Below are positions 1-7,860 of a stretch of DNA of 64,000 nt, piece after piece. The position numbers were made by a program, and so were the translations under genes. Source of the stretch: SIG603 sp963589785 (GTDB lineage: Bacteria; Bacillota; Clostridia; Oscillospirales; Acutalibacteraceae); NCBI GenBank assembly GCA_963589785.1, contig CAVAMJ010000005.1, positions 62,001 to 126,000 of the forward strand, in the 5' to 3' direction. A model generated the notes under the pieces. It did no database searches. It had not been told where the DNA came from and saw only the letters and a program-made list of their open reading frames with translations. The first letter of the stretch is position 1. Every line of letters begins with the position of its first letter.

Positions 1-312
1 TTTCACGGAGCAAAGAGCGGTCACAAATTCGACTCGCTAAGCAAGGACAGCAAGGTTTGCTTCACTGTTTACGGAGAGGAAAAGGTAAAAGCAGAAGAGT
101 GGGCACCGTTTGTAGAAAGCGTAGTTGTTTTCGGCAAGTGCAAAATGCTCGAGTACGGCGACGAGGCTCTTAAAAAATTGCGAATTGTCGCTTCTAAGTA
201 TTATCCTGAGGAAGAGCTTATCGCAAGGGAAATTACTTCTTCGGCAAAGGCTTGTCAGGTTTTTGAGATAGAAATAGAGCACATGAGTGCAAAGGAAATT
301 CAAGAAAAATGA
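1..312 (+). CDS. Pyridoxamine 5'-phosphate oxidase-like FMN-binding protein, C-terminal part
   Basis: The reading frame is open from the first base and stops at TGA 310-312, leaving 103 residues of a protein that begins before the window. It starts with HGAKSGHKFDSL, followed by VCFTVYGEE. This is the 'HgA..GhK.d.l....kVcF.v' pattern of the NimA/PPOX-like split-barrel flavin-binding family. Members bind FMN and act as small oxidoreductases or nitroimidazole-resistance-type proteins. The substrate cannot be told from the fragment. The family call rests on this motif alone. Confidence 0.6.
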   Translation, partial: FHGAKSGHKFDSLSKDSKVCFTVYGEEKVKAEEWAPFVESVVVFGKCKMLEYGDEALKKLRIVASKYYPEEELIAREITSSAKACQVFEIEIEHMSAKEIQEK

Positions 313-345
313 AAAAGCCAACTGCAAGGTTGGCTTAATTCTTGA
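313..345. terminator. Hairpin between convergent genes
   Basis: AGCCAAC (316-322) pairs with GTTGGCT (329-335) around a six-base loop, directly after the stop of the PPOX-like gene and before the 3' end of the minus-strand MarR gene. The downstream tract is only moderately T-rich, so it is a weak terminator candidate. Confidence 0.45.
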
Positions 346-357
346 TTAATCTTCGTT

Positions 358-816
358 TTAGTCTTCTATTTTGGAGCATGTGTCGACAACTCTGTCGAGA
401 AGAGTGACGAGAGTTCGCTCTTCGTCCTCGGAGAGATCCTTTAGTACGCTGTTGCTCCAGCTTACAAGGTATTTTTTGATTTCAGGCAAAATTTCTTCTC
501 CCTTTTCGGTGAGGTATAGATTATTCTGTCTTCTGTCGTTTGCGTCAACTTCTCTTCGGATGTACCCCAGCTCCTCAAGACGCTTGGTTCTTCTTGCAAT
601 GGTGCATTTGTCGATGTTCATAAAGCACACGATAGCATCCTGACTTGTACCGGGATTTCTTGCGCAGTAAGTGATAATTGTGTACATGCAACCGTGAAGA
701 TCGTATTGCTTCAGGTGCTCGTTCATGTATTTGATTTTCTGTCTGTGCAGATAAGTTATGCATCTGCTGAGCATTCTCGGGTATTCGGCAGGATTATCGG
801 TGAAAATCTCGCTCAT
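358..816 (-). CDS. MarR family transcriptional regulator
   Basis: This is a 152-residue DNA-binding regulator of usual MarR length. The winged helix-turn-helix spans about residues 55-110. Its recognition helix is near KCTIARRTKRLEELGYI, followed by the wing residues R-E-V-D-A-N-D-R-R and LTEKG typical of the family. Flanking helices form the dimer interface. The ATG follows a strong AGAAGGAGG site. The gene is transcribed alone from a near-consensus promoter (849-876) and converges on the PPOX-like gene. The ligand and targets are unknown. MarR genes often control flavoproteins or efflux, but no target is evident here. Confidence 0.88.
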   Translation of the reverse strand: MSEIFTDNPAEYPRMLSRCITYLHRQKIKYMNEHLKQYDLHGCMYTIITYCARNPGTSQDAIVCFMNIDKCTIARRTKRLEELGYIRREVDANDRRQNNLYLTEKGEEILPEIKKYLVSWSNSVLKDLSEDEERTLVTLLDRVVDTCSKIED

Positions 817-848
817 AGCAATGAACCTCCTTCTTCATTATTACTTTT

Positions 849-876
849 ATTATAGCTAAATTTTAACGGTTGTCAA
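849..876 (-). promoter_or_regulatory. Sigma-A promoter of the MarR gene
   Basis: Read on the minus strand there is TTGACA (871-876), a 16-bp spacer and TATAAT (849-854). Both hexamers match consensus. The predicted transcript starts about 25 bases before the MarR ATG. Confidence 0.8.
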
Positions 877-988
877 TGCAACTATTTAATACTTATATTA
901 AAATTGTGTAAAATTTAGCGAGTTTAAATTAATATATTGCTTATTTGCTGTGAAACTAAGTTTTGCGGCAATGTTTACATTTTATTGC

Positions 989-1017
989 TTGAAATTATTT
1001 TCGGCAGAAAATAAAAT
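989..1017 (+). promoter_or_regulatory. Probable promoter of the radical SAM gene
   Basis: TTGAAA (989-994), a 17-bp spacer and TAAAAT (1012-1017) lie just before an AAGGAT ribosome site and the GTG start at 1036. The -10 is one base off consensus. Confidence 0.5.
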
Positions 1018-1035
1018 AGAAAGTAAGGATATAAA

Positions 1036-1983
1036 GTGAATCCCTTTAAATTCAGTGATGATAACAAGCGTTATCATACATTGTATTATTACAACAAACA
1101 CCACCTTGGCAAAAGCAGAAAGGTTATTTTGAATGCCGGCATGAGCTGTCCGAACAAAGACGGCACGGCGGGGGTCGGCGGCTGTATCTTCTGCGATCAG
1201 GGAAGCGGCTACTTTGAACTATCGTCACGGTTCTCTATAAAAGAGCAGATAATCGCAGAGCGTGAGCGAATATATAAGAAAACTCCGGGAGTTAAGCTTA
1301 CGGGATATTTCCAGTCGAACACTAATACATATTGTTCGGTCGAAAGACTTGAGCAGATACTCCGTGAGGCTTATGAATCAAATATGCTCGATTCTCTTGA
1401 TATTGCAACAAGACCGGATTGCTTAGATGATGAGAAAATCGCCGTTCTGAAAAGCTTTTCTGAAAAAATACCGCTTACGGTGGAGCTAGGGCTTCAGTCG
1501 GTAAAGGACGAAACGGCTGAAATTATCAATCGAGGCTACAAATTCAGCGTGTTCGAGAGTGCTTTTGCAAAGCTTAAGAATGACGGAATAAGAACCTGTG
1601 TGCATTTGATTGACGGTTTGCCGAATGAGACAACCGACGATATGATTAATACCGCACGGGTTTTGGGGCAGATGCACCCCGATGCAGTCAAAATACACTT
1701 GCTTTTCGTGATTAGGAATACTAAGCTTGCTGAAATGTATGAAAGCGGCGAGTATGTTCCTATGAATTTCGACGACTATGTCGATACACTTGTTTCACAG
1801 CTTGAGTATTTACCGCCCGAAACGGTCATCGAAAGGGTGACGGGTGACGGCGACAAAAGAACTCTCCTTGCGCCGATGTGGAGCACGGACAAAATAAGGG
1901 TTCTCGGCACGATTGATAAACGTATGGCAGAGCGTGACACTTGGCAAGGAAGACTTTTTGTTGCAGAAAATCCGCTTATGTAG
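1036..1983 (+). CDS. TIGR01212-like radical SAM protein (YhcC type)
   Basis: This 315-residue protein is an iron-sulfur S-adenosylmethionine radical enzyme. The cluster-binding cysteines are C38, C50 and C53, in the wide C-x11-C-x2-C spacing typical of YhcC/TIGR01212 rather than the usual CxxxCxxC. SAM-barrel motifs follow (GYFQSNTNTY, IATRPDCL, VELGLQS). The start is GTG preceded by AAGGAT. The next gene, GH25, follows after about 60 bases on the same strand, so the two may be co-transcribed. The reaction of this subfamily is not established. Confidence 0.88.
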   Translation: MNPFKFSDDNKRYHTLYYYNKHHLGKSRKVILNAGMSCPNKDGTAGVGGCIFCDQGSGYFELSSRFSIKEQIIAERERIYKKTPGVKLTGYFQSNTNTYCSVERLEQILREAYESNMLDSLDIATRPDCLDDEKIAVLKSFSEKIPLTVELGLQSVKDETAEIINRGYKFSVFESAFAKLKNDGIRTCVHLIDGLPNETTDDMINTARVLGQMHPDAVKIHLLFVIRNTKLAEMYESGEYVPMNFDDYVDTLVSQLEYLPPETVIERVTGDGDKRTLLAPMWSTDKIRVLGTIDKRMAERDTWQGRLFVAENPLM

Positions 1984-2045
1984 TACAATATAAAAGAATG
2001 CGTGATAATACGCTTTTCAATTTCACTTGCAGAAAGGATTAATTT

Positions 2046-2954
2046 ATGAGTAATGTCTTTGAAAAGATAAATAAGACTTTGCGAAAGGGCAATGTTTATT
2101 TGATTGTCGTTGCCGTACTTGCGGGACTTGTTGTTCTTGCTTCACTTTTTGTTTTCTTCTTTAAGAGTGACAACAGAGGAACGGGAACGCCTACTACGGA
2201 CGTTGTTAATGACAACGGTTCTACGCTTACGGTTTCTGATATTTATTCAGGTGATGTGGAGATACCTAAGTTTAACTATGCTCTCAACACTTATGACACA
2301 GCTTCGTTTACCTCAAACACCGACGGAACAATCACTTACCCCAATTCCTACAAGGGCGTTGATGTTTCCGAGCATCAGGGCGATGTCGACTGGGCTAAGG
2401 TAAAGGCTGCGGGATATGATTTTGCAATGCTTCGAGTTGGTTACCGTGGCTACACAAGAGGAAGAATCTATGATGATACTACCTTCGAGGCTAATATCAG
2501 CGGTGCAACTGAACAGGGACTTAAGGTTGGTCTTTATTTCTTCTCACAGGCAGTTACAGTTGCTGAAGCAGAGGAAGAGGCTAGTTTGGTTCTTTCTATG
2601 ATAGGTGATTACAAAATTGACTATCCTATCGCATTTGACTGGGAGCCTGTTGACGACAGCAGTGCGAGAACAAACAGCATAACAGGTGATGAGGTTTCTC
2701 AGATTGCCGCCGCTTTCTGCGATAAGATAAGCAAAGCCGGCTACAACACAGCTGTTTATATCAACAAAACACAGGCTTACAGCTTCTATAATCTCGATAC
2801 AATCAAGAACTATGATATTTGGTATGCCGAGTATCAGCCGGCTCCAAGCCTTTACTATGACTTCACAATGTGGCAGTACAGCTCAACGGGTACCGTTGAC
2901 GGAATTGACGGCACAGCAGACCTAAATATTTCCTTTAAGGATTATTCCAATTAA
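2046..2954 (+). CDS. Membrane-anchored GH25 lysozyme (muramidase)
   Basis: The 302-residue protein has a cytoplasmic N-terminus, one membrane helix at about residues 17-39, a Ser/Thr/Asp-rich linker to about residue 100, and a glycoside hydrolase family 25 domain from GVDVSEHQG (D106) to the C-terminus. The AFDWE motif carries D198 and E200, the expected acidic catalytic residues. GH25 enzymes cleave the muramic acid-glucosamine bond of peptidoglycan. The anchor places this one on the outer membrane face, suggesting wall remodelling rather than a released phage or bacteriocin-type lysin. The ribosome site is AGAAAGGATT. Confidence 0.9.
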   Translation: MSNVFEKINKTLRKGNVYLIVVAVLAGLVVLASLFVFFFKSDNRGTGTPTTDVVNDNGSTLTVSDIYSGDVEIPKFNYALNTYDTASFTSNTDGTITYPNSYKGVDVSEHQGDVDWAKVKAAGYDFAMLRVGYRGYTRGRIYDDTTFEANISGATEQGLKVGLYFFSQAVTVAEAEEEASLVLSMIGDYKIDYPIAFDWEPVDDSSARTNSITGDEVSQIAAAFCDKISKAGYNTAVYINKTQAYSFYNLDTIKNYDIWYAEYQPAPSLYYDFTMWQYSSTGTVDGIDGTADLNISFKDYSN

Positions 2955-2972
2955 TTTAAAATAAGATAGCTT

Positions 2973-3004
2973 AACCGTTCGCTTTTTAGCGGACGGTTTT
3001 CTTT
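2973..3004 (+). terminator. Intrinsic terminator after the GH25 gene
   Basis: AACCGTTCGC (2973-2982) pairs with GCGGACGGTT (2989-2998) with one mismatch, followed by TTTTCTTT. Confidence 0.75.
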
Positions 3005-3062
3005 ATGCAAAAGTAATAAAAATCAAATGCGAAATATGTGAAACGAGTTATAGGATAAAAGG

Positions 3063-3091
3063 TTGAAATTTGTGTAACATTTCAGTATAAT
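3063..3091 (+). promoter_or_regulatory. Promoter of the LacI-type regulator with possible self-operator
   Basis: TTGAAA (3063-3068), a 17-bp spacer and TATAAT (3086-3091) predict a transcript start near 3098. TGAAAT (3064-3069) and ATTTCA (3079-3084) form an inverted repeat across the spacer, and TTTCAG recurs at 3080, 3091 and 3102. The regulator may repress its own promoter here. Confidence 0.65.
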
Positions 3092-3145
3092 TTCAGTATG
3101 GTTTCAGAAAAAGAAAGAAGTACTTTTTCTATGGGAGGTAATTTA

Positions 3146-4132
3146 TTGAACATTTCAGAATTTGCAGAGTATGCGGGCGTATCAAAGTCAGCAGTAAGCA
3201 GATATTTCAATGACGGTTATCTGAGTGAAGATAAGCGTGAGAAAATAGAAAAGGCAATCAAGGAAACAGGCTATGCGCCAAGTTTTTCGGCTCATGCTGT
3301 AAAGACGAGAATCACTAAGCTTGTCGGTGTGATTCTTCCGAAGCTTTCGAGTGAGAGCTGTGCGAGAATTACAGAGGGAATAAGCCAAGTTCTATATGAA
3401 AACGGCTACCAGATTTTGCTTGTCAACACAGCGAACGACTACAACAAGGAGATAGAATATCTCGAGCTTTTCAGGCAGAATAGGGTGGACGGAGTGATTT
3501 TGCTTGCCACCATATTTACTGAAACTCACAGAGCCTTGATAAACAAAATGCGTATCCCTGTTGTTGTTATCGGACAGCAGTACAAAGGGCTCAGCTGTGT
3601 TTGCCACGATGACTACGGTGCGGCATACGCACTGACTGACTTAATGCTGAAAAAAGGCGCAGTAAAGCCGGCTTATATCGGTGTCACCGATGATGACAAG
3701 GCTGCCGGCGAAGACCGACACAAGGGCTTTTTACAGGCTGTTAAGGACAATGGGCTGAAGTTTGAGAGTAATTACAGCGTGATTTCGGAATTTAATATTG
3801 ATTCGGGCTATCGTTGTGCTCAAAGACTATTATCTGACGGAAGAAAGCCTGACTGCATATTCTGCGCGACCGACAGCATTGCGGCTGGTGCGGCACTGTA
3901 TTGCCGTGAACAGGGCATTAAAATTCCTGAAGATATCATGATGTGCGGTGTCGGAGATTCGCATTTGAGTGCCGTTTCTGCTGTTCCGCTCACTTCGGCG
4001 AGACTGCACTATAAGACTGCCGGAATCGAAGCGGCACAGATGCTTTTGAATTACATTTCAAGACCGTCAGATGTGCCAAAGACCATGAAGCTTGACTACG
4101 AAATTGTGGAGAGAAAATCGACCGACAGATGA
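3146..4132 (+). CDS. LacI family repressor, probably of the sucrose PTS genes
   Basis: An N-terminal helix-turn-helix (ISEFAEYAGVSKSAVSRYF) is followed by a periplasmic-binding-like effector domain with LVGVILPKLSSE and IFCATDSIAAGA. I chose TTG 3146 as start because GGGAGGT lies six bases before it, the domain then begins at the usual distance, and the predicted transcript start (about 3098) makes an ATG at 3098 leaderless. This gives 328 residues; an ATG at 3131 is also possible. It sits directly before the PTS and hydrolase genes, so it probably senses sucrose or sucrose-6-phosphate or fructose. The name ScrR-like is inference from position. Confidence 0.85.
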   Translation: MNISEFAEYAGVSKSAVSRYFNDGYLSEDKREKIEKAIKETGYAPSFSAHAVKTRITKLVGVILPKLSSESCARITEGISQVLYENGYQILLVNTANDYNKEIEYLELFRQNRVDGVILLATIFTETHRALINKMRIPVVVIGQQYKGLSCVCHDDYGAAYALTDLMLKKGAVKPAYIGVTDDDKAAGEDRHKGFLQAVKDNGLKFESNYSVISEFNIDSGYRCAQRLLSDGRKPDCIFCATDSIAAGAALYCREQGIKIPEDIMMCGVGDSHLSAVSAVPLTSARLHYKTAGIEAAQMLLNYISRPSDVPKTMKLDYEIVERKSTDR

Positions 4133-4195
4133 AACATATATGAAACTGTGTGAAACTTCTTATTCCAAACATACAAGTTTATTCGATATTGCTAA

Positions 4196-4224
4196 TAGAC
4201 AAAAGCCAAAAAATCGTATACAAT
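4196..4224 (+). promoter_or_regulatory. Promoter of the sucrose PTS operon
   Basis: TAGACA (4196-4201), a 17-bp spacer and TACAAT (4219-4224). The predicted start is near 4231, so the TGAAA...TTTCA palindrome at 4237-4250 lies just downstream, where a repressor would block transcription. Confidence 0.6.
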
Positions 4225-4236
4225 AATGACAACAAA

Positions 4237-4250
4237 TGAAATCGGTTTCA
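4237..4250 (+). promoter_or_regulatory. LacI-family/cre-like operator
   Basis: TGAAATCGGTTTCA is a near-perfect palindrome with the central CG of LacI-family operators. It also fits the CcpA cre consensus TGWAANCGNTNWCA at every position. It may be bound by the neighbouring LacI-type protein, by a CcpA homologue, or by both. Sequence alone cannot separate these. Confidence 0.6.
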
Positions 4251-4298
4251 CAAACAATCTGAAATGTATATGAAATGTATGAAAGGAATAGGATAGGT

Positions 4299-6179
4299 AT
4301 GGATTATAAGCGTTCAGCCCATGAAATTCTTACTGCAATTGGCGGAAAAACTAATCTTGCAAGTGCAGCACATTGCGCTACAAGACTCAGACTCGTCATT
4401 GCTGACAACAGCAAGGTAAACAAGAAGGTTTTAGAGAACATTGACGGTGTCAAGGGTGTGTTTGAGGCTTCTGGTCAGCTTCAGATCATCATCGGTACAG
4501 GTGCTGTTAATAAGGTTTACGATGAGTTCATCGCAGAGGCAGGTATCGAGGCCGCTTCTAAGGAAGAGGTTAAGGCTGCAGCTGCAGCTCAGACAGCATG
4601 GTACAAGCGTGCTATCAAAAATCTCGGCGATATCTTCGTTCCGATTATCCCGGCAATCGTTGCAACAGGTCTTCTCAACGGTTTACTCGGCGGACTTGTT
4701 CAGGTATTCCCAGGAATGTCCAGCTCTCACCTTTATGAGCTTTTGAACCTCTTCTCCAACACAGCACTTACATTCCTCCCTGTTTTAATCGCAATGTCTG
4801 CCGCTAAGATCTTCGGCGGCAACCAGTTCCTCGGCGCTGTTATCGGTATGATAATGATTCATCCGAGCCTCGTTAATGCTTGGACAGTAGCAAGCGGCGC
4901 AGAGACAAGCACACTTTGGTCTTGGTTTGGCGCATGGAACATTCAGAATGTAGGCTATCAGGGACACGTTATCCCCGTTATTCTTTCGGTTTGGCTTATG
5001 TCGGCAATCGAAAAGAGACTGCACAAGAAAGTTCCTGAGGTTCTCGACCTCTTCGTAACTCCGCTTGTATCGGTTCTCGTCGCCGGTTTCTTCAGCCTTA
5101 CATTAATCGGACCTGTTTTCGCACAGATTGAGACTTGGGTTCTCAACGGCGCACAGCTCCTCATCGCAATTCCTTACGGTATCGGTGCATTCCTCGTAGG
5201 CGGTCTTTATGCTCCGACAGTTGTTGCCGGTGTTCACCACATGTACAACGCTATCGAGATGATGATGCTCGCAGACAACGGCATGAACACATGGATGCCG
5301 ATTGCTACAGCTGCTAACGTAGCACAGGGTGCAGCAGCTTTGGCAGTAGCCCTAAAAACAAAGAATCAGAAGACAAAGGCAATGGCTCTCCCTGCTTCTC
5401 TCTCCGCTTTCCTCGGAATTACAGAGCCTGCAATTTTCGGTGTTAACGTAAGATTTATGCGTCCGTTCATCGCTGGTTGTGTCGGTGGTGCTTTCGGTGG
5501 TGCTCTTGCTTCCATCATGAAGGTTTACGCTACAGCTAACGGCGTTACAGGTTTGTTCGGTTTCTTAATCACAACAGATTCATTCTTAGGTTACTTACTC
5601 ACAATCGTTGTTGCTTTCGGTGTAGCATTTGCAATCTCTTGGGTTCTCGGTATAAAAGAGGACGCAGAGGAAGCAGCTCCTGTAGCAGAGACTTCTTCAG
5701 ATGTCGAAATCAAGGCTTTGCCTGAAGGACAGATTGCTTCTCCGCTTAACGGCACAGCAATCGCATTAAAGGATGTTCCGGATGCAACTTTTGCTGAGGG
5801 TGTTCTCGGTGACGGTATCGCAGTTGAGCCGACAGAGGGCAAGGTAGTTGCTCCGGCAGACGGCACAGTCGGCACACTTTTCGACACACATCACGCTATC
5901 GGTCTTAACCTTGATAACGGCGCAGAGCTTTTAATCCACATCGGTATCAACACAGTTGAACTTGGCGGCGAGGGCTACACAGCTCACGTAGCAGAGGGCG
6001 ACAAGGTCAAGAAGGGTCAGACACTCATCACATTTGACAAGGCACTCATCGCTTCTAAGGGATACAAGACAGTAACACCTGTTATCGTAACAAATTCATT
6101 CGAGTATTCATCAGTCAAGGCACTTGCAAACGGAGCGGTTTCAGTAGGTGACGCTCTCCTGGAGCTTGTAAAGGAGTGA
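4299..6179 (+). CDS. Sucrose-type PTS transporter, EIIBCA fusion
   Basis: This 626-residue permease imports and phosphorylates a sugar, probably sucrose to sucrose-6-phosphate. The EIIB domain comes first, with its phosphocysteine at C26 in AAHCATRLRL. The multispanning EIIC domain covers about residues 105-460 and includes the GITEPAIFGVN motif. A glucose-type EIIA ends the protein, with the active histidine in LLIHIGINTVELGG. All three phosphotransfer modules are present, so no separate EIIA is needed. ATG 4299 is chosen because AGGATAGG lies before it; an in-frame ATG at 4275 lacks a site. The sucrose call comes from the EIIBC subfamily look and the adjacent GH32 gene. Confidence 0.88.
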   Translation: MDYKRSAHEILTAIGGKTNLASAAHCATRLRLVIADNSKVNKKVLENIDGVKGVFEASGQLQIIIGTGAVNKVYDEFIAEAGIEAASKEEVKAAAAAQTAWYKRAIKNLGDIFVPIIPAIVATGLLNGLLGGLVQVFPGMSSSHLYELLNLFSNTALTFLPVLIAMSAAKIFGGNQFLGAVIGMIMIHPSLVNAWTVASGAETSTLWSWFGAWNIQNVGYQGHVIPVILSVWLMSAIEKRLHKKVPEVLDLFVTPLVSVLVAGFFSLTLIGPVFAQIETWVLNGAQLLIAIPYGIGAFLVGGLYAPTVVAGVHHMYNAIEMMMLADNGMNTWMPIATAANVAQGAAALAVALKTKNQKTKAMALPASLSAFLGITEPAIFGVNVRFMRPFIAGCVGGAFGGALASIMKVYATANGVTGLFGFLITTDSFLGYLLTIVVAFGVAFAISWVLGIKEDAEEAAPVAETSSDVEIKALPEGQIASPLNGTAIALKDVPDATFAEGVLGDGIAVEPTEGKVVAPADGTVGTLFDTHHAIGLNLDNGAELLIHIGINTVELGGEGYTAHVAEGDKVKKGQTLITFDKALIASKGYKTVTPVIVTNSFEYSSVKALANGAVSVGDALLELVKE

Positions 6180-6185
6180 TCCGCT

Positions 6186-7529
6186 ATGGGTTTTGTTGAC
6201 GGAAAATGGAGACAAGATTTACATCTCGAGCCGCCTAAGGGCTGGCTTAACGATCCTAACGGTTTAAGCTATTTTGACGGATATTATCACGTGTATTTTC
6301 AGTATGCCCCCGACAGTGCTTCTGGTAACTCCAAGAAGTACTGGGGTCACTACAGAAGTGCTGACTTCACAAATTGGGAATTCACAGGAATTGTCCTTCT
6401 GACAGACACTCCTGAGGACAGAGACGGAGTTTACTCCGGATGCGGCGTTGTAGATAACGATAAGCTTCACTTGTTTTACACAGGAAATGTCAAGGAAAAG
6501 GGCGACTATGATTATGTTACAGCCGGTAGAGGCGCAAACGTAATCCATGTAACCACAGAGGATTCCGTGAATATGAGCTGTAAAGAGGTTTTGCTTCGAA
6601 ACAGTGATTATCCCGAATTTTGCTCTTGCCATGTTCGTGACCCTAAGGTTTGGTTTGAAGACGGCAAATGGCATATGGTTTTAGGTGCAAGAACACTTGA
6701 CGACGAAGGCTGTGTTCTGTTCTATACCTCCGATGACCTTGAAAACTGGAAATACAGCCATTCTGATAAAGTTTCAGATTTTGGATATATGTGGGAATGC
6801 CCAGATGTTTTCAGTATTGACGGCAAGAAGTATCTAAGTGTTTCTCCGCAAGGACTTGAGCATCAGGAAACCAAATATCAAAATGTTTACCAGTCGGGAT
6901 ATTTCCGTTACAATGACAAACCCGAAAGCTTCGTCGAGTGGGATAAAGGCTTTGACTTCTATGCACCGCAGACCTTTGAGGCTCCTGACGGAAGAAGAAT
7001 TCTCATAGCCTGGATGGGAATAGGCGATATTCCTTACAGCAATCCGACAGTCGAACTTGGCTATCAGCACTGCATGACTATCCCGAGAGTAATAACAGCT
7101 GATCAAAACGGCAAGCTTTTACAAAATCCGATTGAAGAACTCAAATCCTTAAGAAGAGAAGAAAAGCTTCTTAAGGGAGGGGAATCGGCGGAAATTGCTT
7201 ATCCGTTTGAACTTGAAGCAAATGTAAATGATTCATTTGCTGTTAGCTTTGATAATGCGGTTAAGCTTAGCTGGAACGGAAAACTTCTAAGCCTCACCTT
7301 CACAGATGATGAAGTAGGATGCGGAAGAGACGTCAGAAAGGCAGAGCTTGACAAGTGCGAAAATATCCGTATCATTGCAGATAAGAGTTCACTTGAAATT
7401 TATCTTGATAACGGAAGCACTGTAATGAGCACAAGGATGTATCCCGATGAGGAGAGAACTCGTTTATCGGTAAACGGACTTGATGCAAAGCTTTATTCCC
7501 TTGATAAAATGAACATAAAGTACAATTAA
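6186..7529 (+). CDS. scrB: Sucrose-6-phosphate hydrolase, GH32
   Basis: This 447-residue cytoplasmic enzyme has no signal peptide and cleaves sucrose-6-phosphate to glucose-6-phosphate and fructose. Family 32 landmarks are visible: WLNDPNG with the nucleophile D23, RDP at residues 151-153, and WECPD with the acid/base E204. A C-terminal beta-sandwich follows from about residue 335. It starts six bases after the transporter stop, and its AAAGGAGTGAT site overlaps that stop, so the two are one operon. GH32 also includes beta-fructosidases acting on other substrates, but the PTS neighbour makes the phosphorylated disaccharide most likely. Confidence 0.92.
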   Translation: MGFVDGKWRQDLHLEPPKGWLNDPNGLSYFDGYYHVYFQYAPDSASGNSKKYWGHYRSADFTNWEFTGIVLLTDTPEDRDGVYSGCGVVDNDKLHLFYTGNVKEKGDYDYVTAGRGANVIHVTTEDSVNMSCKEVLLRNSDYPEFCSCHVRDPKVWFEDGKWHMVLGARTLDDEGCVLFYTSDDLENWKYSHSDKVSDFGYMWECPDVFSIDGKKYLSVSPQGLEHQETKYQNVYQSGYFRYNDKPESFVEWDKGFDFYAPQTFEAPDGRRILIAWMGIGDIPYSNPTVELGYQHCMTIPRVITADQNGKLLQNPIEELKSLRREEKLLKGGESAEIAYPFELEANVNDSFAVSFDNAVKLSWNGKLLSLTFTDDEVGCGRDVRKAELDKCENIRIIADKSSLEIYLDNGSTVMSTRMYPDEERTRLSVNGLDAKLYSLDKMNIKYN

Positions 7530-7556
7530 ATAAAATATAAAGAGAGGATATTCACC

Positions 7557-7817
7557 ATGAAAGAGTTTAATTACACAATTACAGACGCAGTAGGAATTCA
7601 CGCTAGACCGGCTGGCTTGCTCGCTAAGAAGGCAGCAACTTTCAAGAGCACAGTAACAGTAGTTAAGGGCGAGAAGAAGGCTGACACACGCCGTCTTATG
7701 GCTTTAATGGGACTCGGCATCAAGTGTGGTGATGTTATCACCGTTCAGGCAGAGGGCGAGGATGAGGAGACAGCAGCAGCAGAGCTCCAGGCATTCCTTA
7801 CCGAGAACAAGTTCTGA
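7557..7817 (+). CDS. ptsH: Phosphocarrier protein HPr, lacking Ser46
   Basis: This 86-residue protein carries phosphate from Enzyme I to EIIA domains. The phosphohistidine is H15 in VGIHARPAG. At the place where Gram-positive HPr proteins carry the regulatory serine (K-S-I-M), this one reads R45-R46-L47-M48, so the HPr kinase target is missing. Thr44 is the nearest hydroxyl residue. AGAGGAT lies before the ATG. It is placed between the sucrose hydrolase and ptsI, all on one strand. It may be a sucrose-dedicated HPr, or the only HPr of a strain that does not use Ser-P control. Confidence 0.93.
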   Translation: MKEFNYTITDAVGIHARPAGLLAKKAATFKSTVTVVKGEKKADTRRLMALMGLGIKCGDVITVQAEGEDEETAAAELQAFLTENKF

Positions 7818-7860
7818 TTAAAATCAGATAGTCTGAAAACCACATAAGGGGGAACCGAGT

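Noticed and set aside
3098..3145. ATG 3098 as start of the LacI-type gene
   Set aside because: It coincides with the predicted transcript start, has no ribosome site and adds 16 residues before the usual beginning of the domain.
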